Source: Mesorhizobium neociceri (lineage in GTDB: Bacteria > Pseudomonadota > Alphaproteobacteria > Rhizobiales > Rhizobiaceae). From it: 64,000 bases of DNA. Position numbers and translations under genes: made by a program. Below the pieces are notes generated by a model. The model searched no databases and was not told where the DNA came from. It saw only the letters and a list, made by a program, of their open reading frames with translations. Numbering within the stretch: position 1 is the stretch's first letter; each line of letters opens with the position of its first letter. The stretch lies in assembly GCF_013520985.1 (NCBI RefSeq), contig NZ_JACDTY010000005.1, positions 287,753-351,752 on the forward strand, written 5' to 3'. Below, in pieces: positions 26,683-37,057 of this stretch.

Positions 26683-28002
26683 ATGCAACGCCGTACATTG
26701 CTCAAGACCGGCCTCGGGCTTGCCGCCCTGCCGCTGCTGCCGCGCCTTTCCTTTGCCGACGACAAGAAGCCGGTCGGCTTCTGGTATGAATCCGCCTCGC
26801 CGGAAAACCAGGACAGCCTCAAGACCATTCTGATCGACCCGTTCAATGCGGCGCATCCAGAGGACGATCTGTCGATCGACTTCCGTGGCACCGATCTCGA
26901 CAAGCAATTGCGCATCGCCATGCTGTCGGGCAGCGGCCCGGACGTCGTCTTCACCGCCGGCCCGAGCTATGTCGCGTCGATGGCGCAGGCCGGCCAGTTG
27001 CTGCCGCTCGACGATTACGCCGCCAAGCTCGGCTGGAACGACCGGCTGCTGCCGCTGTTCACGGAACTGGGCAAATATGAGGGCAAGCTCTACGCGCTGG
27101 CCAAGACCTATGAGACGCTCGGCCTGTTCTACAACAAGACGCTGTTCGACAAGAACAGCTGGAAGGCGCCCACCACCATCGCCGAACTCGAGGCGCTGGC
27201 CGACGAGATGAAGGCCAAGGGTCTGGTTCCGTTCGGCGCCGGCAACGCCGACTGGCGGCCCGCCAACGAACACCATGTCTCGATCGTGCTCAATTCGGTG
27301 GCTGGTCCGGAAAATGTCTACAAGGCGCTGACCGGCGCCATTCCATGGACCGACCCGTCCATCCAGGCAGCCATCGATAAGCTCGATGAGTGGTGGCAGA
27401 AGGGTTATTTCGGCCCCAACTATTTCTCGCTGACGCTGGAGCAGGCCTTCGCCCAGGTGGCGACAGGTCAGGCCGGCATGGCGCCAAGCGGCACCTGGAG
27501 TTTTACCAACGTCCCGACCTATTTCCCGCCCAACAATGCCGAGCCGGCCTTCGTCGGCTTCCCCAGCACGAGCGGCCCGCCGGTCTATGCGCTCGGTATC
27601 GGCTCGACGCTCTCGGTCAATGCGAAATCCGAAAATCCAGACGGAGCGGCAGCGGTGCTCGACTATATCTTCAGCGACACATTCTACGGCGCCATGAACT
27701 CGGCCTGGCAGGGCGAGTGGAACCTGCCTTTGAAGGACCTGTCGGGGGCGAAGCTCTCCGACAAGGTGCTGCCGCTCTACACCGAGACGATGAAGAACCT
27801 GTCGACGGCCGTCGGCGCCGGCCAGTACGGCTACACGACATGGACTTTCCTGCCGCCTGCCACCGATACCTATCTGGTCAGTGGCATGGAAGAAGTCTGG
27901 CTGAAGAAGATCAGCTCGAAGGACTACCTCAAGAAGTTCGACGAGACCTTCCAGCAGGAAAAGGCGGCCGGCAAGGTGCCGGCGGTGCCAAAGCGGGCCT
28001 GA
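26683..28002 (+). CDS. Sugar ABC transporter substrate-binding protein
   Basis: A 439-residue extracytoplasmic solute-binding protein (family 1, maltose-binding-like). The N-terminus QRRTLLKTGLGLAALPLLP has a twin-arginine followed by a hydrophobic stretch, so export by Tat or Sec is possible. Typical features are FYNKTLFDKNSWKAPTTIAELEALADEMK and the GQAGMAPSGTWSF segment. The ribosome site GGAGGAG is excellent. It is the first structural gene of the operon, separated from the permeases by an intergenic palindrome. Confidence 0.9.
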   Translation: MQRRTLLKTGLGLAALPLLPRLSFADDKKPVGFWYESASPENQDSLKTILIDPFNAAHPEDDLSIDFRGTDLDKQLRIAMLSGSGPDVVFTAGPSYVASMAQAGQLLPLDDYAAKLGWNDRLLPLFTELGKYEGKLYALAKTYETLGLFYNKTLFDKNSWKAPTTIAELEALADEMKAKGLVPFGAGNADWRPANEHHVSIVLNSVAGPENVYKALTGAIPWTDPSIQAAIDKLDEWWQKGYFGPNYFSLTLEQAFAQVATGQAGMAPSGTWSFTNVPTYFPPNNAEPAFVGFPSTSGPPVYALGIGSTLSVNAKSENPDGAAAVLDYIFSDTFYGAMNSAWQGEWNLPLKDLSGAKLSDKVLPLYTETMKNLSTAVGAGQYGYTTWTFLPPATDTYLVSGMEEVWLKKISSKDYLKKFDETFQQEKAAGKVPAVPKRA

Positions 28003-28071
28003 GGCGGCCAACCGCGAACCATCTGAACCAGCGACGGAGCGGCGCCTGACCGGCGCTAAATCAAAATAGAT

Positions 28072-28122
28072 AGAGCATGATGTCGTCCGAAAACCGCTTC
28101 ACACTTTTCGGCATCATGCTCT
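28072..28122. repeat. Intergenic palindromic repeat inside the sugar ABC operon
   Basis: The outer arms AGAGCATGATG (28072-28082) and CATCATGCTCT (28112-28122) are perfect 11-bp complements. The inner arms CCGAAAA/TTTTCGG nest inside. The core AAAACCGCTTCACACTTTT is also in the copy at 54.7 kb. Placed between the binding-protein gene and the permeases, it may protect the upstream message or lower downstream expression. Confidence 0.75.
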
Positions 28123-28142
28123 GAAATCCAGGGCAACTGTCC

Positions 28143-28988
28143 ATGCACCGGCTCTACCTCGTCCCGACGCTGATCATCAATTTTGTCATCGTGCTGGTTC
28201 CGGCACTGCTGACGGTCGTCCTGGCGTTCTGCAACTGGGACGGCATTTCGACTCCGACTTTTTCCGGGCTGGACAATTTCCGGGCGCTGCTGGCCGACAG
28301 CGTGTTCTGGTCGGCATTGACCAACAACATCATCTGGACCGGCATCTTCCTCGTCGTGCCGATCGCCATGGGGCTGCTGGCGGCGTCGATGCTGCTGATC
28401 GTGCGGCGCGGCAGCAATTTCTTCCAGGTCGTCTACTTCCTGCCGGTCGTCATCGCCACGGTCATCACCGCGCGTGTCTGGCAAGGCATGATCTACAGCC
28501 CCGTCACCGGCGTGTTCGGCATGCTGGACCGCATGGGTCTGCCGGTGGCCAATCCGCTGGCGCAGCCATCGACCGCGCTGTTCGGCGTGGCGACCGTCGA
28601 CCTCTGGCACTGGTGGGGCTTTCTCTGCGTCATCTTCTTTGCCGCCCTTCGGCAGGTGCCGCAGGAGCAGATCGAGGCAGCACGCATCGAGGGTGCCAGC
28701 TACGGCCAAATGATGCGCTACGTGCTGCTGCCGGCGATCCGGCCGACCATCATGCTGATGATGATCATGACGGTAATCTGGAGCTTTCTCGCCTTCGACT
28801 TCGTCTACATCCTGACCCAGGGCGGGCCGGCGTTTTCGAGTGAGGTGCTGTCGACGCTGGCCTATCGCCACGCCTTCTACGACCTCAATGTCGGCCAGGC
28901 GGCGGCGGCGGCGCTGGTGATCAGCCTGTTCGGTCTGGTCGGCACGTTCTTCTATGTCCGCCTGCAGACGCAGGAGGGCGAACAATGA
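28143..28988 (+). CDS. Sugar ABC transporter permease (MalF/UgpA type)
   Basis: A 281-residue inner-membrane permease with six hydrophobic segments. The EAA loop for coupling to the ATPase reads EQIEAARIEGASYGQMMRYVLLP near residue 180. The first TM is close to the N-terminus, giving a compact protein at the short end of the family. Its stop overlaps the next permease start (ATGA). It pairs with the downstream MalG-type permease to form the channel. Confidence 0.92.
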   Translation: MHRLYLVPTLIINFVIVLVPALLTVVLAFCNWDGISTPTFSGLDNFRALLADSVFWSALTNNIIWTGIFLVVPIAMGLLAASMLLIVRRGSNFFQVVYFLPVVIATVITARVWQGMIYSPVTGVFGMLDRMGLPVANPLAQPSTALFGVATVDLWHWWGFLCVIFFAALRQVPQEQIEAARIEGASYGQMMRYVLLPAIRPTIMLMMIMTVIWSFLAFDFVYILTQGGPAFSSEVLSTLAYRHAFYDLNVGQAAAAALVISLFGLVGTFFYVRLQTQEGEQ

Positions 28989-29818
28989 GAATGGTCGAGA
29001 GCCGGGCGACGCTCACCGTCTCCTATATCGTGCTCGGCATCGGTGCCTTCATCGCGCTGTTTCCGATTGCGCTGCTGGTGCTCAATGCACTGAAGCCCGC
29101 GGCGCAGATCGTGCAGAGCCCGCTGTCGCTGCCGAACCCGATCCGCTGGGAGAATTTCACCAACGCCTGGACGCACGCCAAGTTTTCGAAAACCTTCGTC
29201 AATTCGCTGCTGCTGTCGGGCACCACGATCGTCCTCGTCTGCACGACATGCTCGCTGTCTGCCTATGTGCTGGCGCGCAAGAAAGTCGCGTCATGGAAGA
29301 TCTGGACGTTCTACCTCTTGGCGACGACCACGGCGCCGATCCAGCTCTACATTTTCCCGCTCTATTTCGGCTTCGCCAAGCTCGGGCTGATCAACAATGT
29401 CTTCGGCGTCGCGCTGATCTATACCGCGCTCTACAGCCCCTTCGCAGTGATGCTGCTCAGGACCTATTTCATCGCCGTGCCGAAGGAGCTCGAGGAAGCC
29501 GCGCTGATCGACGGCGCCACGTCCTGGCAGGTGTTTTCCAAGGTGATGCTGCCGATCGTGTCGCCCGGGATTCTCACGGTGGCGCTGATCATCGGTCTCA
29601 ACTCCTGGAACGAATTCCTGATCGCGACGACCTTCCTGCAGAAGGCCGACAAGGTCACCGCCGTGATCGGCTTCTATTTGCTCAGCGGGCAATACAGTTC
29701 CGACTGGGGTGAGATCATGGCCGCCGCGCTGATCATCGTGGTGCCGGTGGTGGTGCTGTTCGTCGCCATGCAGAAGCGGTTCATCGAAGGCATGGCGGGC
29801 GGCTCGGTCAAAGGCTGA
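28985..29818 (+). CDS. Sugar ABC transporter permease (MalG/UgpE type)
   Basis: A 277-residue permease with six TM segments and the EAA motif ELEEAALIDGATSWQVFSKVMLPIVSPG near residue 165, split here by its two coupling helices. The N-terminal RATLTVSYIVLGIGAFIALFP and the LNALKPAAQIVQSPLSLP loop are standard for the CUT1 class. The start overlaps the upstream permease by 4 nt. It is followed 38 nt later by the ADP-ribosylglycohydrolase-fold gene. Confidence 0.92.
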   Translation: MRMVESRATLTVSYIVLGIGAFIALFPIALLVLNALKPAAQIVQSPLSLPNPIRWENFTNAWTHAKFSKTFVNSLLLSGTTIVLVCTTCSLSAYVLARKKVASWKIWTFYLLATTTAPIQLYIFPLYFGFAKLGLINNVFGVALIYTALYSPFAVMLLRTYFIAVPKELEEAALIDGATSWQVFSKVMLPIVSPGILTVALIIGLNSWNEFLIATTFLQKADKVTAVIGFYLLSGQYSSDWGEIMAAALIIVVPVVVLFVAMQKRFIEGMAGGSVKG

Positions 29819-29856
29819 GACCCGAGCCGAAATTTTTCGAGTATCTGGAGCAGAAT

Positions 29857-31965
29857 ATGCAGTTACCCAATGACTATCTGGAACGGGTCTATGCCGGCGT
29901 GCTTGGCAAGCTGGTGGGCGTCTATCTCGGCCGGCCGTTCGAGGGCTGGACCTACCGGAAGATCATGAAAGAGCTCGGGCCGATCGACTATTACGTGCAT
30001 GAGCGGCTGAAGCAGCCGCTGGTGGTGACAGATGACGATGTCGCCGGCACCTTCACCTTCATCCGCGCGCTCGAGGATTACGGCATATCGCCCGACCTGT
30101 CGGCCGAAGCCATCGGCAAGGCCTGGCTCAACTACATCGTCGAGGAGCGTTCGATCCTGTGGTGGGGCGGCTCGGGCAACTCGACCGAGCATACCGCCTG
30201 GCTCAACCTCAAGAAGGGCATTCCCGGACCGCATTCGGGGTCGATCGCCACCAACGGCGCGACGGTCGCCGAGCAGATCGGCGCGCAGATCTTCATCGAC
30301 GGCTGGGCGATGGTGGCGCCGGGGCAACCGCAATTGGCGGCCAGGCTTGCCGAGCAGGCCGGCAAGGTCTCGCATGACGGCGAATCCGTCTATGCGGCGA
30401 TGCTGTGGGCGGCGATGGAGGCCGAGGCCTTCGTGTCCAGCGACATTGACCACCTCATCGATACCGGCCTGTCGGTCATCCCGCGCGACAGCCTGATCGC
30501 AAAGCTCATCGCCGACATCAGAGGCTGGGTGAAACAACATCCCGACTGGCACGACACGCGCCAGAAGATTGAGGACAAATACGGCTACGACAAATATCCC
30601 GGCAACTGCCATGTCGTGCCCAACCATGCGCTGATGGTGATGGCGGTGCTCTATGCGCCAGACGATTTCCAGAAGGCGCAGATGATCGTCAACACGTCCG
30701 GCTGGGACACCGACTGCAATGCTGGTAATGTCGGCTGCCTGCTCGCTCTGATGCTCGGCCTCGACGGCATCGAGGCCGGTCCGGACTGGCGCGGGCCGAT
30801 CGCCGACCGGCTGCTGATCTCCTCGGCCGATGGCGGCAACTCGATCAACGATGCCGTGCGCACGGCCTATTACATCGCCAATCTCGGCATGACGCTCGCC
30901 GGCGGCAACCCGCTCGATGCGCCCAAGGGTGGCGCCCAGTTCCACTTCTCGCTATCGGGCAGCCAGCAGGGCTTTCGGCCGGTCGAAGGTCACGGCTCTG
31001 CGATTGGCGTTCGCGTCGGCAACATCGAATTCGAGAACGCGCGTGCGCTGACCATAAATTATGAAGCGCTGGCGCCTGGCCTCAGCGCCACGGTGACGAC
31101 GCCGACATTTTCGCCGCGCGAGGTGCTGTCGATGCGCACCTACGATCTGATGGCGACGCCGCTGGTTTATCCCGGGCAAGTGGTCAAGGCGCGCGTCGTC
31201 GCCGATCGCCACAGCAAGGGCGCCGTGTCGGTGCGGCTGCGCATCCGCGCCTATGATGGCGAGGACCATCTGCGCGACATCGATGGCGATGCGGTCACCT
31301 TGAAGGCAGGCGACGAGCGCGTCCTGTCATGGCGCCTGCCGGATCTGGACGGTCAGCCGATCGCCGAGATCGGCATCGTTCTCACCAGCGAGGGCAAGCG
31401 TGCCGACGGCCGTGTGCTGCTCGACTATCTCAGATGGGATGGGGCGCCGGAACTCACGCTGCACCGTCCCGCCGGCGAAAGCGATTTCTGGCGCATGGCC
31501 TGGGTCAATGGCGTCAGCTTCTTTTCCAAGCGCTATCCGCCGAGCTTCCGCATCTCGCAAAGCCGCGACGAAGGCATCGTCATTCACGGCACGCGGCAAT
31601 GGACCGACTACAAGGTGTCCGGCGACGTCGTCATTCACCTAGGCAATTATGGCGGCGTCTGCGCGCGCGTTCAGGGCCTGCGGCGCTACTACGCCGTGCG
31701 CGCCACCCGCGACGGCAAGCTGCAGATCGTGCGCACACGGGATACCGAGACGGTCGTTCTGGCGGAGACGGCATACGACCTCGTCTTCGAAAAGGCGATC
31801 CCGGTGACGCTGACCCTCAAGGGCAGCCGGATCAAGGCGCTGTTCGATGGTGTGGCGCTCGAGGCGGACGATACGACCGCCGAAGCGTTGAAAGATGGTG
31901 GCATCGGACTGCTCATCGCTGAAGGCGCCCTGTCGACCGACAGGCTGCATGTGAGCGGGACCTGA
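29857..31965 (+). CDS. ADP-ribosylglycohydrolase-fold enzyme with C-terminal beta domains
   Basis: A 702-residue protein. The N-terminal ~350 residues carry the ADP-ribosylglycohydrolase fold: [14 protein letters not shown], the first metal motif VTDDD (Thr58-Asp61) and the second motif [12 protein letters not shown] near residue 285, so the dinuclear Mg site is complete. The C-terminal half resembles jelly-roll or LamG-like carbohydrate-associated domains. Location inside a sugar ABC operon suggests a catabolic glycoside hydrolase acting on the imported substrate rather than a protein de-ADP-ribosylase. No signal peptide is seen, so it is cytoplasmic. The substrate is unknown. Confidence 0.82.
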   Translation: MQLPNDYLERVYAGVLGKLVGVYLGRPFEGWTYRKIMKELGPIDYYVHERLKQPLVVTDDDVAGTFTFIRALEDYGISPDLSAEAIGKAWLNYIVEERSILWWGGSGNSTEHTAWLNLKKGIPGPHSGSIATNGATVAEQIGAQIFIDGWAMVAPGQPQLAARLAEQAGKVSHDGESVYAAMLWAAMEAEAFVSSDIDHLIDTGLSVIPRDSLIAKLIADIRGWVKQHPDWHDTRQKIEDKYGYDKYPGNCHVVPNHALMVMAVLYAPDDFQKAQMIVNTSGWDTDCNAGNVGCLLALMLGLDGIEAGPDWRGPIADRLLISSADGGNSINDAVRTAYYIANLGMTLAGGNPLDAPKGGAQFHFSLSGSQQGFRPVEGHGSAIGVRVGNIEFENARALTINYEALAPGLSATVTTPTFSPREVLSMRTYDLMATPLVYPGQVVKARVVADRHSKGAVSVRLRIRAYDGEDHLRDIDGDAVTLKAGDERVLSWRLPDLDGQPIAEIGIVLTSEGKRADGRVLLDYLRWDGAPELTLHRPAGESDFWRMAWVNGVSFFSKRYPPSFRISQSRDEGIVIHGTRQWTDYKVSGDVVIHLGNYGGVCARVQGLRRYYAVRATRDGKLQIVRTRDTETVVLAETAYDLVFEKAIPVTLTLKGSRIKALFDGVALEADDTTAEALKDGGIGLLIAEGALSTDRLHVSGT

Positions 31966-31999
31966 ACCTCCCGCGACCTCAATCCCAGGAAAAATCCCG

Positions 32000-33076
32000 A
32001 TGGCTTCAGTCGAAATCGCCAATGTGCTGAAATCCTACGCCGGGCACGCAGTGCTGCACGGCGTCTCGGTCACGATTCCAGACGGCCAGTTCGTCGTGCT
32101 GGTCGGGCCTTCCGGCTGCGGCAAGTCAACGCTGCTGCGCATGATCGCCGGGCTGGAGGACATTTCCGGCGGCACGATCAGCATCGGCGACAAGGTCGTC
32201 AACGATTTGCCGCCGAAGAGGCGCGACATCTCCATGGTGTTCCAGAACTATGCGCTCTACCCGCATATGACGGTTGCCGAAAACATGGCGTTCTCGATGA
32301 CGCTCGCCAAAGCGCCGAAGGCCGAGAAAGCCGAACGTGTCGCCAAGGCGGCGGAAATCCTCGGCTTGACGCCGCTGCTCGATCGCTATCCCAGGCAATT
32401 GTCGGGCGGCCAGCGGCAGCGTGTCGCCATGGGTCGTTCAATCGTGCGCAACCCGCAGGTGTTCCTGTTTGACGAACCGCTGTCGAACCTCGACGCCAAA
32501 TTGCGCGTGGCGATGCGCGCCGAGATCAAGGCGCTGCATCAGCGCCTGCGCACCACCACGGTCTATGTCACGCACGACTAGGTCGAAGCCATGACCATGG
32601 CCGACCAGATCGTCGTGCTGAATGACGGACGAGTGGAGCAGATCGGCAGCCCGCTCGAGCTTTATGATCATCCGGCCAATCTGTTCGTCGCGACCTTCAT
32701 CGGCTCGCCGTCGATGAACATTATTGACGGCGTTGTCGCGCGACATGACGGCGCGCCGGCGGTGCGAACGCGCGACGGCACACTCTTGCCGGTCAGCCCG
32801 GGGTTCAGCGCAGCCGAGGGAAAGCAGGTGCGCTACGGGTTCCGGCCTGAACATCTCAGCATATCTGCCTCCGGCAAGGGCATTGCCGCATCGGTCGACG
32901 TGGTCGAGCCGACGGGCTCCGAAACGCAGGTCCATCTGACGATTGCCGGCGTGCCGGCGGTCGCCGTGTTCCGCGAAAGGATCAGCGCCGGCCCCGGAGA
33001 TACGCTTTACGTCGAACCCGATACCGCCAAGCTGAACCTGTTCGACGCCGAGACAGGACGGGCGCTGGAACGGTGA
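32000..33076 (+). pseudogene. Sugar ABC transporter ATP-binding protein (UgpC/MsmK type) with in-frame amber codon
   Basis: The frame begins normally: Walker [11 protein letters not shown]-loop [13 protein letters not shown], signature LSGGQRQR, Walker [15 protein letters not shown] and H-loop YVTHD. Immediately after HD, where the family has Gln, there is TAG at 32579-32581. The same frame then continues VEAMTMADQIVVLNDGRVEQIGSP and a complete TOBE-like regulatory domain to 33076. A single C-to-T change (CAG to TAG) explains it. Translation would stop at 193 residues, or restart at the ATG at 32591. Without a second ATPase the transporter would rely on another MsmK-like protein. Confidence 0.85.
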
Positions 33077-33225
33077 TTTTGAGGCTGTCGGCGGATCGGT
33101 GACGGCAAAAGCACGGTCGGCCATCGAACACTCGCGCACAAGGTACTGCTCAGAAAGCGCACCAGTTGTTCGGCAAAATGAATGTGGTCTAATATCGCCG
33201 CGATGGGGGACGCGGGGGAACGCCT

Positions 33226-34149
33226 TTGACGACGGTGGTGTTGGTCGTACCGGACGAAGATCCGAAGACGAAGCAGGATTTTCATCGCATCGCGGAGGCA
33301 ATCACGTCAGAGGGAATTTCTGCTCGCCTTGTCCGTCACAGACTAGCGGAGCAGATTCCGCTTTTGCCCCTTTGGCTTTCTCAATCCATGTCCATCGCCA
33401 TGGTTCGGCGGACCGACCGCAAGTTGCTCCCAGGTAAGTTCTTTTCCGGTGTCAAAGGCAGCAAAATAGACGAGTACCGGACGCTTTCCGCCGCCGGTGT
33501 ATCGGTGCCACGGTGGGAAGAATTGCGGCCGGATACCAAGCTCGACCCGGCCGAATGGGGACCTTACGTTGTCGAAAAGCCGTCCATCGGACGGGCCGGC
33601 GCCAATGTCAGGGTCAGGAAGATCGGGCGGGTGAAGTTTGCCGATCGCTCTTCATTCCCGCCGAACCATCTCGGCCGGCGCGGACCGATGATTATTCAGA
33701 AGTTCGTCTACACCGGCGAATGGCCAGTCAGTTATCGGGTGGTCACGGTCTTCGGCGAAGTCGTCCTTTGCTATCGGCAAACCACGCAACGCGGTGAACC
33801 GCTAAGGGCGAGATGGGACTTCGGCAAGGGCGGCACGGCCATAGTCTCCAACACGCGAACTATGGAAGTCGTGTTGGACGCCAATCCAGAGATGATGGAA
33901 ACTGCGAAGTCAGCCCACCGTTCCGCTTTTCCCGATGTCCCGCTGCTGAACTTCGACATGGCCAAGGACATCGAAACGGGTGAGATTGGCATATTCGAAT
34001 GTCATCCGTGCTTTCCCTACTGGCCGTTCTCGAGCCAAATCCACGCTTCGATCCAGAAGGCGAACGGGATCAGCTACGAGAGCCAGTTCGACATCATGGC
34101 AACCATCGGCCGGGCCATAGCCAAGAAGGCGGTTGAAACGTTTCCGTGA
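33226..34149 (+). CDS. ATP-grasp-like protein of unknown function
   Basis: A 307-residue protein starting at a TTG preceded by GGGGG. Central features recall the ATP-grasp fold: YVVEKPSIGRAGANVRV (lysine plus glycine-rich loop near residue 115), MIIQKFVYTGEWPVSYRVVTVFGEVV near residue 155, and an acidic DxE..IGIFECHP segment near residue 255 that could bind Mg. No specific family was recognised. The downstream methyltransferase gene follows almost at once, with the stop within a GTGA overlap, so they may be co-expressed. Confidence 0.6.
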   Translation: MTTVVLVVPDEDPKTKQDFHRIAEAITSEGISARLVRHRLAEQIPLLPLWLSQSMSIAMVRRTDRKLLPGKFFSGVKGSKIDEYRTLSAAGVSVPRWEELRPDTKLDPAEWGPYVVEKPSIGRAGANVRVRKIGRVKFADRSSFPPNHLGRRGPMIIQKFVYTGEWPVSYRVVTVFGEVVLCYRQTTQRGEPLRARWDFGKGGTAIVSNTRTMEVVLDANPEMMETAKSAHRSAFPDVPLLNFDMAKDIETGEIGIFECHPCFPYWPFSSQIHASIQKANGISYESQFDIMATIGRAIAKKAVETFP

Positions 34150-34172
34150 CGAGGACGTGGAAGGGACATGAC

Positions 34173-35158
34173 ATGGTGGATTCTGAGCGGATCGACAAGT
34201 TGATCAAAGGGGTGCCTCCCGCCTTGGCGCTTCGTGCCGGGCTGGACCTTGGCATCTTCACCCGGCTCGGTGGCGACGCGATGACCGCTGACAGCCTCGG
34301 TGTCGCGCTCAAAGTCGACCCCGATCGTCTGTCGCGGCTGCTCTACGCGCTGGCCAGCATCGGTCTCCTCGACGTCGAGGATGGTCAATTTCGCAACGGC
34401 GCCGAAGCGGCGGCCTTCCTCGATGCGTCCAAGCCGGCCTATCGCGGCGGCGATCATGCGCTGTTGCGCGAGCTCTGGGGAGCCGACCTGTTGACCGCGG
34501 AGTCGCTGCGACAGAACCGGCCGGCGGCGCTGCACGACTTTTCCGAAGCGGGGCCTGAGTCCGCGGCGGCCTTCAGCCGTATGCTCGCACCGGGCGGGGT
34601 GACTTTCGGCCGAAATCTGGCCCGCGAGCTGGACCTCTCGGCGACCGGTTCGGTGATCGACATCGGCGGCGGCGCCGGGACCATTCTCGTCGGACTTCGC
34701 GAGCGGTGGCCGCATATCGCGGCGACGCTGATGGAACTCCCAACGGTCGCAGCGGTCGCGCCAGCCATCCTGTCGGAATACGGTGCCGACGACGTGGTTG
34801 TCGAAGAGGGCGACATAACTGTCGCGCCGTCGATCGGTCGGTATGATCTGGCGATCATGAAGGCCGTCGTCCAGGTCCTTCCGCCGGACCAGGCGCGCAG
34901 TTCGATCCTGAACGCGGCGCGTTGTCTGACACAAGGAGGCGAGATCGCAATTGCGGGGTGGGGGTCGTCGATGACGACCGCCTCGGCCCGCCTGACGGTG
35001 TGTTTCTCAATCTCACCTTCCTGAACCTCTATCGCGCAGGCGAATCGTACACGGAAGGTCAGTATCGGGCGTGGATGGCCGAGGCTGGATTCAGGGATAT
35101 CTCCAGGTCGCGCCTGACGGACGGCTGCACGCTGTTTCGTGCGCGCCTCGCGGGCTGA
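34173..35158 (+). pseudogene. SAM-dependent O-methyltransferase, frameshifted
   Basis: From ATG 34173 (AAGGGA upstream) the protein has an N-terminal dimerisation/winged-helix region (VDPDRLSRLLYALASIGLL) and the SAM motif VIDIGGGAGTILVGL near residue 160, typical of acetylserotonin/hydroxyneurosporene-type O-methyltransferases. At the G-rich run near 34955-34970 the frame is lost. The missing C-terminus (DDDRLGPPDGVFLNLTFLNL to RARLAG) is intact in another frame up to 35158. A one-base deletion restores continuity. As written, the protein lacks the substrate-closing helices. The cause is mutation or a homopolymer error. The substrate is unknown. Confidence 0.75.
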
Positions 35159-35220
35159 TCGTGGCGGAATGGCGGGTTTCAGGCGGTGGGTTTGTCTGAG
35201 GCCACCTGTTGCCTTGGCTA

Positions 35221-35867
35221 TCAGAGCCAGCCCTGGATGGATTGCACCAGGGTCCTGAGGCGGCGTGAGCCGATTTTTCCCCTTACCGGGCAACGCGGGG
35301 TGTCTGCAGTCTTCTTTACTATGAGCTGTTTGGTGCGCGAGATCTCTTGAAACTCTTGCGCGTAGGCGACCAGGAAGCCATCAACGGCGGAAGTGGGACG
35401 CTCCCAATTTGCCTTGTCGTCCTTGTAGTCGGTGTAATCGTCCCAAATGAGCATGCCGCCGAAGTTGAGCATCCCCCATGCCAGGACGCTATCCATCAAG
35501 ACGCTTTCGCGCTCATGGCAGCCATCGATATAAACCAGGTCAAATTCCGCCCCTGCCTGGCGTAGCCTGATCAACGCAGGCAGTGAGAAGTCTCGAATCT
35601 TCGTCACCCTATCGGCGTAGGGCCTCAGATTCCTGTCGAACCTTTTCTCCCGTTTGTGGAAGGGATCGACGCAGGTGATGACGGCCTTTCGCAAATAGCT
35701 GGCAAGAAGAGCGCGGAGCGGCCTTCCATGGAGCCAATTTCCAGAATCGAAAGGGGTGTGTCGCGCAGCGGTTCAAGAATGGGCATCCATGTCGGGAGCT
35801 TGTTCGTCACGTAGTCGCGCTCGGCAAACGAACCTGAGGCGTTGATGCTTTGCCAATCAAAATCCAT
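35221..35867 (-). pseudogene. Class I SAM methyltransferase, frameshifted
   Basis: The 5' part (from ATG 35867) reads MDFDWQSINASGSFAERDYV and the SAM motif ILEIGSMEGRSALF. Around 35700-35712 the frame shifts, and the second part continues with LASYLRKAVITCVDPF, FDLVYIDGCHERESVL and LIWDDYTDY to the stop at 35221. The two parts together make a normal ~215-residue methyltransferase of the kind found in glycan or secondary-metabolite loci. One missing base would reconcile the frames. It is convergent with the O-methyltransferase. Confidence 0.75.
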
Positions 35868-36043
35868 TCGATCAGACGCCCCTTCAGTGTACCCTTGATT
35901 GTCGTTCCGGCTGTGCTTTGATCTTGGATACTGGCGGCGCAACGGTACCATCATTCTCGCCAATCTTGGTCCTGTTTCATGACCAGAGCCGGACATATCT
36001 ACCGGTCATCGCCACGTGACAAATGACCGAGGAGACAATTCCG

Positions 36044-36961
36044 ATGAAGGCAATCGTAGTAACGGACCAGGCCGCGGGAACGGCCGGGATGAAGCTAGTG
36101 GAACGCCCCGAGCCACAGGCGGCTATAAACGACGTCGTGGTTCAGGTTCATGCCTCGGGTTTCGTCCCGACTGAACTGACATGGCCCTCGACCTGGACTG
36201 ATCGCGTCGATCGTGACCGAACGCCATCGATCCCCGGGCACGAGCTGGCCGGAGTGGTCACCGCTCTCGGCTACGGCACGACGGGACTGTCGGTGGGCCA
36301 GCGGGTGTTCGGTCTCACCGATTGGTATCGCGACGGCACCCTGGCGGAGTATGTGGCCGTCGAGGCCCGTAACCTCGCGCCACTGCCGGGCGACGTCGAC
36401 TTCACTGTAGGCGCCAGTTTGCCGATCTCGGGCCTGACTGCGTGGCAGGGTCTGTTCGACCACGGCCGCCTTCGGGCCGGACGGAGCGTCCTTGCGCACG
36501 GTGCGGCCGGCGCAGTCGGATCGATGGTGACACAACTCGCACGCGAGGCCGGCGCCTACGTCATCGGCACCGGACGCTCTGCCGACCGTCAGAAGGCGCT
36601 CGACTTCGGCGCGAACGAGTTCGTCGACCTCGAGAACGACGCGCTGGAAGACGTCGGCGGCGTCGATCTGGTGTTCGATGTCATCGGCGGCGACATCCAG
36701 AAGCGGTCCGCGAGCCTGATACGAGCAGGAGGAACACTGGTCACCGTCGTCGGGCCGCCCGATGCACTGCCCGCCAATGGCCTGGCGATCGACTTCGTTG
36801 TCGAGTCCGATCGTGCTCAACTGGGTGAGATCGTCCGACGGGTACGGGACGGACGGCTGCGGACGAACATCGGCACCATCTCGACCCTCGACGATGCCGT
36901 TTCCGCCTTCAACCCGACCGTGCGACGCTCGGGCAAGACGATCATCCGCGTTCGTCCGTGA
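36044..36961 (+). CDS. Zinc-independent MDR quinone oxidoreductase-like protein
   Basis: A 305-residue NADPH-dependent medium-chain dehydrogenase/reductase. The N-terminal GroES-like part (MKAIVV, PGHELAGVV) is followed by a Rossmann domain with GAAGAVGSMVTQLAREAGA near residue 150, and VDLVFDVIGGD. No structural or catalytic zinc cysteines are present, placing it with quinone oxidoreductase/enoyl reductases. The ATG at 36044 has GGAG 9 nt upstream, so it is preferred over the ATG at 36023, which would place that site inside the coding region. It stands alone between a damaged methyltransferase and small orphan genes. Confidence 0.88.
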   Translation: MKAIVVTDQAAGTAGMKLVERPEPQAAINDVVVQVHASGFVPTELTWPSTWTDRVDRDRTPSIPGHELAGVVTALGYGTTGLSVGQRVFGLTDWYRDGTLAEYVAVEARNLAPLPGDVDFTVGASLPISGLTAWQGLFDHGRLRAGRSVLAHGAAGAVGSMVTQLAREAGAYVIGTGRSADRQKALDFGANEFVDLENDALEDVGGVDLVFDVIGGDIQKRSASLIRAGGTLVTVVGPPDALPANGLAIDFVVESDRAQLGEIVRRVRDGRLRTNIGTISTLDDAVSAFNPTVRRSGKTIIRVRP

Positions 36962-37057
36962 GCGACACGCGCCTATCGATGCACGCAGCCGGCCGGCGCT
37001 ATCCGGATCGGCCGGATGCCGCAGGCGATCGACGGGCGCGAAGGACCGTATCTGAAT

